DNA of 64,000 nt, from contig NZ_JANZXN010000015.1 in assembly GCF_025629245.1 (NCBI RefSeq), forward strand, positions 124,001 through 188,000, given 5' to 3'. Of the stretch, positions 61,727 through 64,000 are shown in pieces (position 1 is the stretch's first letter; each line of letters opens with the position of its first letter). The notes below the pieces were generated by a model that worked only from the letters and a program-made list of their open reading frames with translations, did not search any database and had not been told where the DNA came from. Both the position numbers and the translations under genes were made by a program. The DNA is from Natronobiforma cellulositropha. GTDB taxonomy: Archaea > Halobacteriota > Halobacteria > Halobacteriales > Natrialbaceae.

Positions 61727-63136
61727 TCACCCGGAGAACATCGATCCAAGTTCGGCGCGCCACTCGGTGATCTCGGTGACGTCCGCGCGGACGTCTTCGA
61801 GACGCTCGTCTAACTCGTCGACCGACGACTCGACGCGCTCGAGACCGGACTCGAGTTCGTCGGCGCGCTCGTCGGTCCGCTCGAGACGGTCGTCGATCTC
61901 GCCAACGTCCGCTTCGAGCGTCTCCGTTCGTTCCGTCGCGTCCGCGAGATCCTCGGAGAGGTCGCCCACGCTCCCGGTCGCCTCGTCGACCCGGTCACGT
62001 AGCGTCTCTAAGTCAGCACCGAACGACTCGAGTTCGGTTCTGAACTCGCCGATGAGTTCCTCGCCGCGTCCGTTCTCGTCGATGAACGCCTCGAGTGCGT
62101 TCGCGTAGGCACCGATCTCTTCGACCCTGGTGACGAGGTGGTCGATGCGGGCACGTTCGCTGGCGGTCATCCCGCTCTCGGCACCCTCGCCGTCGAGTTC
62201 GAGCTCGCGACGGAGGACTTCGACGTCGGTCTCCTCGAGCGTTCCCGCACGGAGTTCGGCGGCGAGGCGTGCCCCGACCGGTTCGTCACCCGCGGTGGCT
62301 GGCGCCGGGTCGGTGTCAGCAGGCGGTGCAGCGACCACCTCGTCCTCGTCTGTCCCCTCGGTTACCCACTCGGCCGGTTCGGCGTCGGCGGTGGCGTCCG
62401 CCGTGTCTCCGTCGGATTCGTCGTCGGCAGGTTCGGCGTCGGCGGTGGCGTCCGCCGTGTCCCCGTCGGATTCGTCGTCCGCAGCCTCGCCGATGTCGAG
62501 GGTGATCTCGGGTTCCTCCTCGTCGTCGACCGTCTGCTCGCCGGGTCCGTCCTCCTCCTCGCTCGGTTCGGCATCGGCGGCCGCTCGCTCGAGGTCGAGG
62601 GTGATCTCGGGTTCCTCCTCGCCGTCATCGCCCTGGTCGTCGAGTCCGGGAACGCCGCCGGTGCCTGCGAGCATGTCTTTGACGACCTGGTTGCGGTCGC
62701 TCGCGAGAATGTCGTCGATCGTCGTGTCGTCGACCTCTTCGGCATCACGCTCGTCGTCGTCGGTGTCTTCGGTCGTCGTGGGTGCGATGGCCGGTTCGGT
62801 CAGGAACTCGGCGGGTTCGGTCTCTTCGTCGAGACGAATCCCGTAGACGGTCACGAGCGGTTCGTCCGGTTCGACGGTACCCGAAAACTCGACGTGGTTG
62901 TCCTGGAACGCCGTCCAGTTCTCACTGTGATACTCCGGGTGGAACCCGACGCCGTCCATCGGGAACGACTCGGGGATGCGCTCGACGAGGCGAAACGAGA
63001 CTGCCTCGTCGCCGGCCGTCTCGATCTCGAAGCGGATCGCCGGAACCGGAAACTCGTCCGCAGTAAACGATTTCTCGACGGTCAGCCCCCCCTCGCTAAC
63101 TTCCACCACCTCGTCCGCGTCAGCGGTACTACTCAT
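61727..63136 (-). CDS. Acidic coiled-coil protein with internal repeats
   Basis: 469 residues. A beta-rich N-terminal domain (residues 1-110, VSEGGLTVEKSFTADEFPVPAIRFEI) is followed by a very acidic low-complexity middle with duplicated segments (EEEPEITLD twice; an 18-residue unit ADDESDGDTADATADAEP twice), then a C-terminal coiled coil of about 150 residues (VEEIGAYANALEAFIDENG, DVGEIDDRLERTDERADELE). It may be a structural or chemotaxis-like scaffold. No signal peptide or membrane helix is visible. I do not recognise the family. Confidence 0.7.
   Translation of the reverse strand: MSSTADADEVVEVSEGGLTVEKSFTADEFPVPAIRFEIETAGDEAVSFRLVERIPESFPMDGVGFHPEYHSENWTAFQDNHVEFSGTVEPDEPLVTVYGIRLDEETEPAEFLTEPAIAPTTTEDTDDDERDAEEVDDTTIDDILASDRNQVVKDMLAGTGGVPGLDDQGDDGEEEPEITLDLERAAADAEPSEEEDGPGEQTVDDEEEPEITLDIGEAADDESDGDTADATADAEPADDESDGDTADATADAEPAEWVTEGTDEDEVVAAPPADTDPAPATAGDEPVGARLAAELRAGTLEETDVEVLRRELELDGEGAESGMTASERARIDHLVTRVEEIGAYANALEAFIDENGRGEELIGEFRTELESFGADLETLRDRVDEATGSVGDLSEDLADATERTETLEADVGEIDDRLERTDERADELESGLERVESSVDELDERLEDVRADVTEITEWRAELGSMFSG
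62376..62483. repeat. 54-bp tandem repeat inside the coiled-coil gene
   Basis: Two nearly identical 54-bp units begin at 62376 and 62430 and differ by only a few bases. Each encodes the 18-residue acidic unit on the minus strand. High identity suggests a recent duplication. Confidence 0.85.
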
Positions 63137-63210
63137 GGGAAGAACGTTACGCCAGCACTACTATAAATGAAACGGGCACTCCGCGGAACGGACGTCTGCC
63201 CTGCTCGCGG

Positions 63211-64000
63211 TCACAACTCGACGCGGTCACCGATCTCGACGAGTTCGAGGCGCTCCGGGTACGGGAAGCTCTTCGTGTGGTGGTGGAGCACTTTCGGGTC
63301 GGAGGTGAGTCCACGCCACATGTCCCAGTGACTCGGGAGCAGCCGATCGAGCTGGAGGTCGTGTGCACACTCGACGATCTGGTTCTCGTCGTTGTACCAG
63401 ACCGTCCGCTGACCCTCGCCGGTCTCCTTGTCGGCGATCAGACCGACCGTCCCGAACGCGAGGACGCCCAGGTCGATGTCGTACTCCTCGCCGATGCGGG
63501 CGAACGCGTCCGATGGCTTCGTGTCGCCGCCGTGGAAGAACGTCCCGGCGTCGTGTTCGATGACGTAGCTCACGGGGTGGGTCGCGTCGGGGTCGTGAGC
63601 CTCCTCGACGTGGAGGGTGAACTCACCGATCTCGAGGGTGTCGCCCTCGGTCACCTCTTCGAACTGCTCGTCGGTGACGTCCCAGCCGTCGGTCCAGGCT
63701 TCCTCCTCGCGCGCGACGGCGAGGCTGTCGTCGGGTGCGTAGAGAGTCGCTCCGGTCGACTCGAGGATCGGTGCCTGGGAGGGACCGTGGACGTGGTCGA
63801 GGTGTTCGTGGGTCGCGAGCACCGCGTCCGCCTCCGTGACGTCTTCGGGATCGAAGGGCACGGGGATCATGCGGACGGTTCGCGGTGGGCGGCCGATGCC
63901 GAGGTAGGGATCGATGAAGAGCGTCGTTCCCTCGCTGCCTTTGAGCGCGAAGCCGTTACAGCCGAGATACCAGATGGCGACGCCGTCGGGTTCGGCGTCG
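63211..64000 (-). CDS. UlaG-like metallo-beta-lactamase-fold hydrolase (partial)
   Basis: The frame enters at the right edge of the window and ends with the stop at 63211. It shows the metal motif LATHEHLDHVHGP, a later HGGDTKPSDAF and the late region LPSHWDMWRGLTSDPKVLHHH, typical of the L-ascorbate-6-phosphate lactonase (UlaG) branch of the MBL fold. The N-terminus begins outside the window. The substrate in a haloarchaeon is unknown. Confidence 0.85.
   Translation of the reverse strand, partial: DAEPDGVAIWYLGCNGFALKGSEGTTLFIDPYLGIGRPPRTVRMIPVPFDPEDVTEADAVLATHEHLDHVHGPSQAPILESTGATLYAPDDSLAVAREEEAWTDGWDVTDEQFEEVTEGDTLEIGEFTLHVEEAHDPDATHPVSYVIEHDAGTFFHGGDTKPSDAFARIGEEYDIDLGVLAFGTVGLIADKETGEGQRTVWYNDENQIVECAHDLQLDRLLPSHWDMWRGLTSDPKVLHHHTKSFPYPERLELVEIGDRVEL

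Noticed and set aside
62376-62483. CRISPR-like repeat
   Set aside because: There are only two adjacent units with no spacers, inside a coding region; it is a protein-coding tandem duplication.
1-64000. tRNA, rRNA, 7S RNA and RNase P RNA genes
   Set aside because: I looked for the common T-arm (GGTTCGAATCC-type) and conserved rRNA, SRP RNA and RNase P motifs and saw none; a covariance-model scan would be decisive.

Overview
The window comes from a haloarchaeon (class Halobacteria), most likely a chromosome. Base composition is high in G+C with very frequent CTCGAG, the proteins are acidic, Tat-type (twin-arginine) signal peptides and lipoboxes dominate the exported proteins, many genes have a TATA element about 27-30 bp before the start codon (leaderless style), and archaeal or haloarchaeal markers are present: CetZ, GatE, SRP19, Gar1, a presenilin-type protease, a PGF-CTERM protein and TrmB. 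Genus and species cannot be fixed from the sequence alone. I saw no rRNA, tRNA or CRISPR array.

Layout. 1-9.2 kb: a partial MscS channel, a TrmB regulator, and a five-gene sugar ABC importer operon (binding protein, two permeases, ATPase, small membrane protein) followed by a Gfo/Idh/MocA dehydrogenase; a TTACT-N8-AGTAA palindrome upstream of the operon is a candidate TrmB operator. 9.3-19.9 kb: photolyase, PAP2-type membrane phosphatase, orphan peptide-type binding protein, CetZ, F420-type oxidoreductase, pterin/folate genes (MptE-like, DHPS-like) and a TrmJ-like RNA methylase. 20-24 kb: a low-GC lipoprotein patch, another lipoprotein, gatE. 24-29.7 kb: the most unusual block, with a secreted beta-type protein, an HExxH-motif protein resembling putative RiPP-modification enzymes, a small acidic helical protein, an AhpD-like protein with an altered active site, a flavin-dependent halogenase-like protein and a divergent winged-helix regulator. 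29.8-36.9 kb: a GH10 xylanase with dockerin-like repeats, SLC13-type and NSS-type transporters, a PAC2 protein and a CoA-disulfide-reductase-like flavoprotein.

37-38.7 kb: a decayed IS1341/IS605-type element with a broken tnpB. It carries three short inserts (about 51-57 bp), each made of two adjacent perfect hairpins; removing two of them restores respectively the left-end palindrome of the element and the tnpB reading frame and expected protein sequence. 38.9-49.3 kb: housekeeping genes (PH-domain pair, zinc-finger protein, fumarase, BolA, CysS, histidine kinase, presenilin-like protease, Gar1-SRP19). 49.3-55.3 kb: a BtuFCD-type importer with the binding protein divergent from the permease/ATPase, an iron-type alcohol dehydrogenase and a 2-hydroxyacid dehydrogenase. 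55.3-64 kb: a tyrosine recombinase with an overlapping partner gene, a 1.9-kb stretch with no recognisable gene, a formyltransferase-deacetylase pair, a HisG-like protein, an acidic coiled-coil protein with a 54-bp tandem repeat, and a partial UlaG-like metallo-hydrolase.

All functions are inferred from motifs read by eye; no database search was run.
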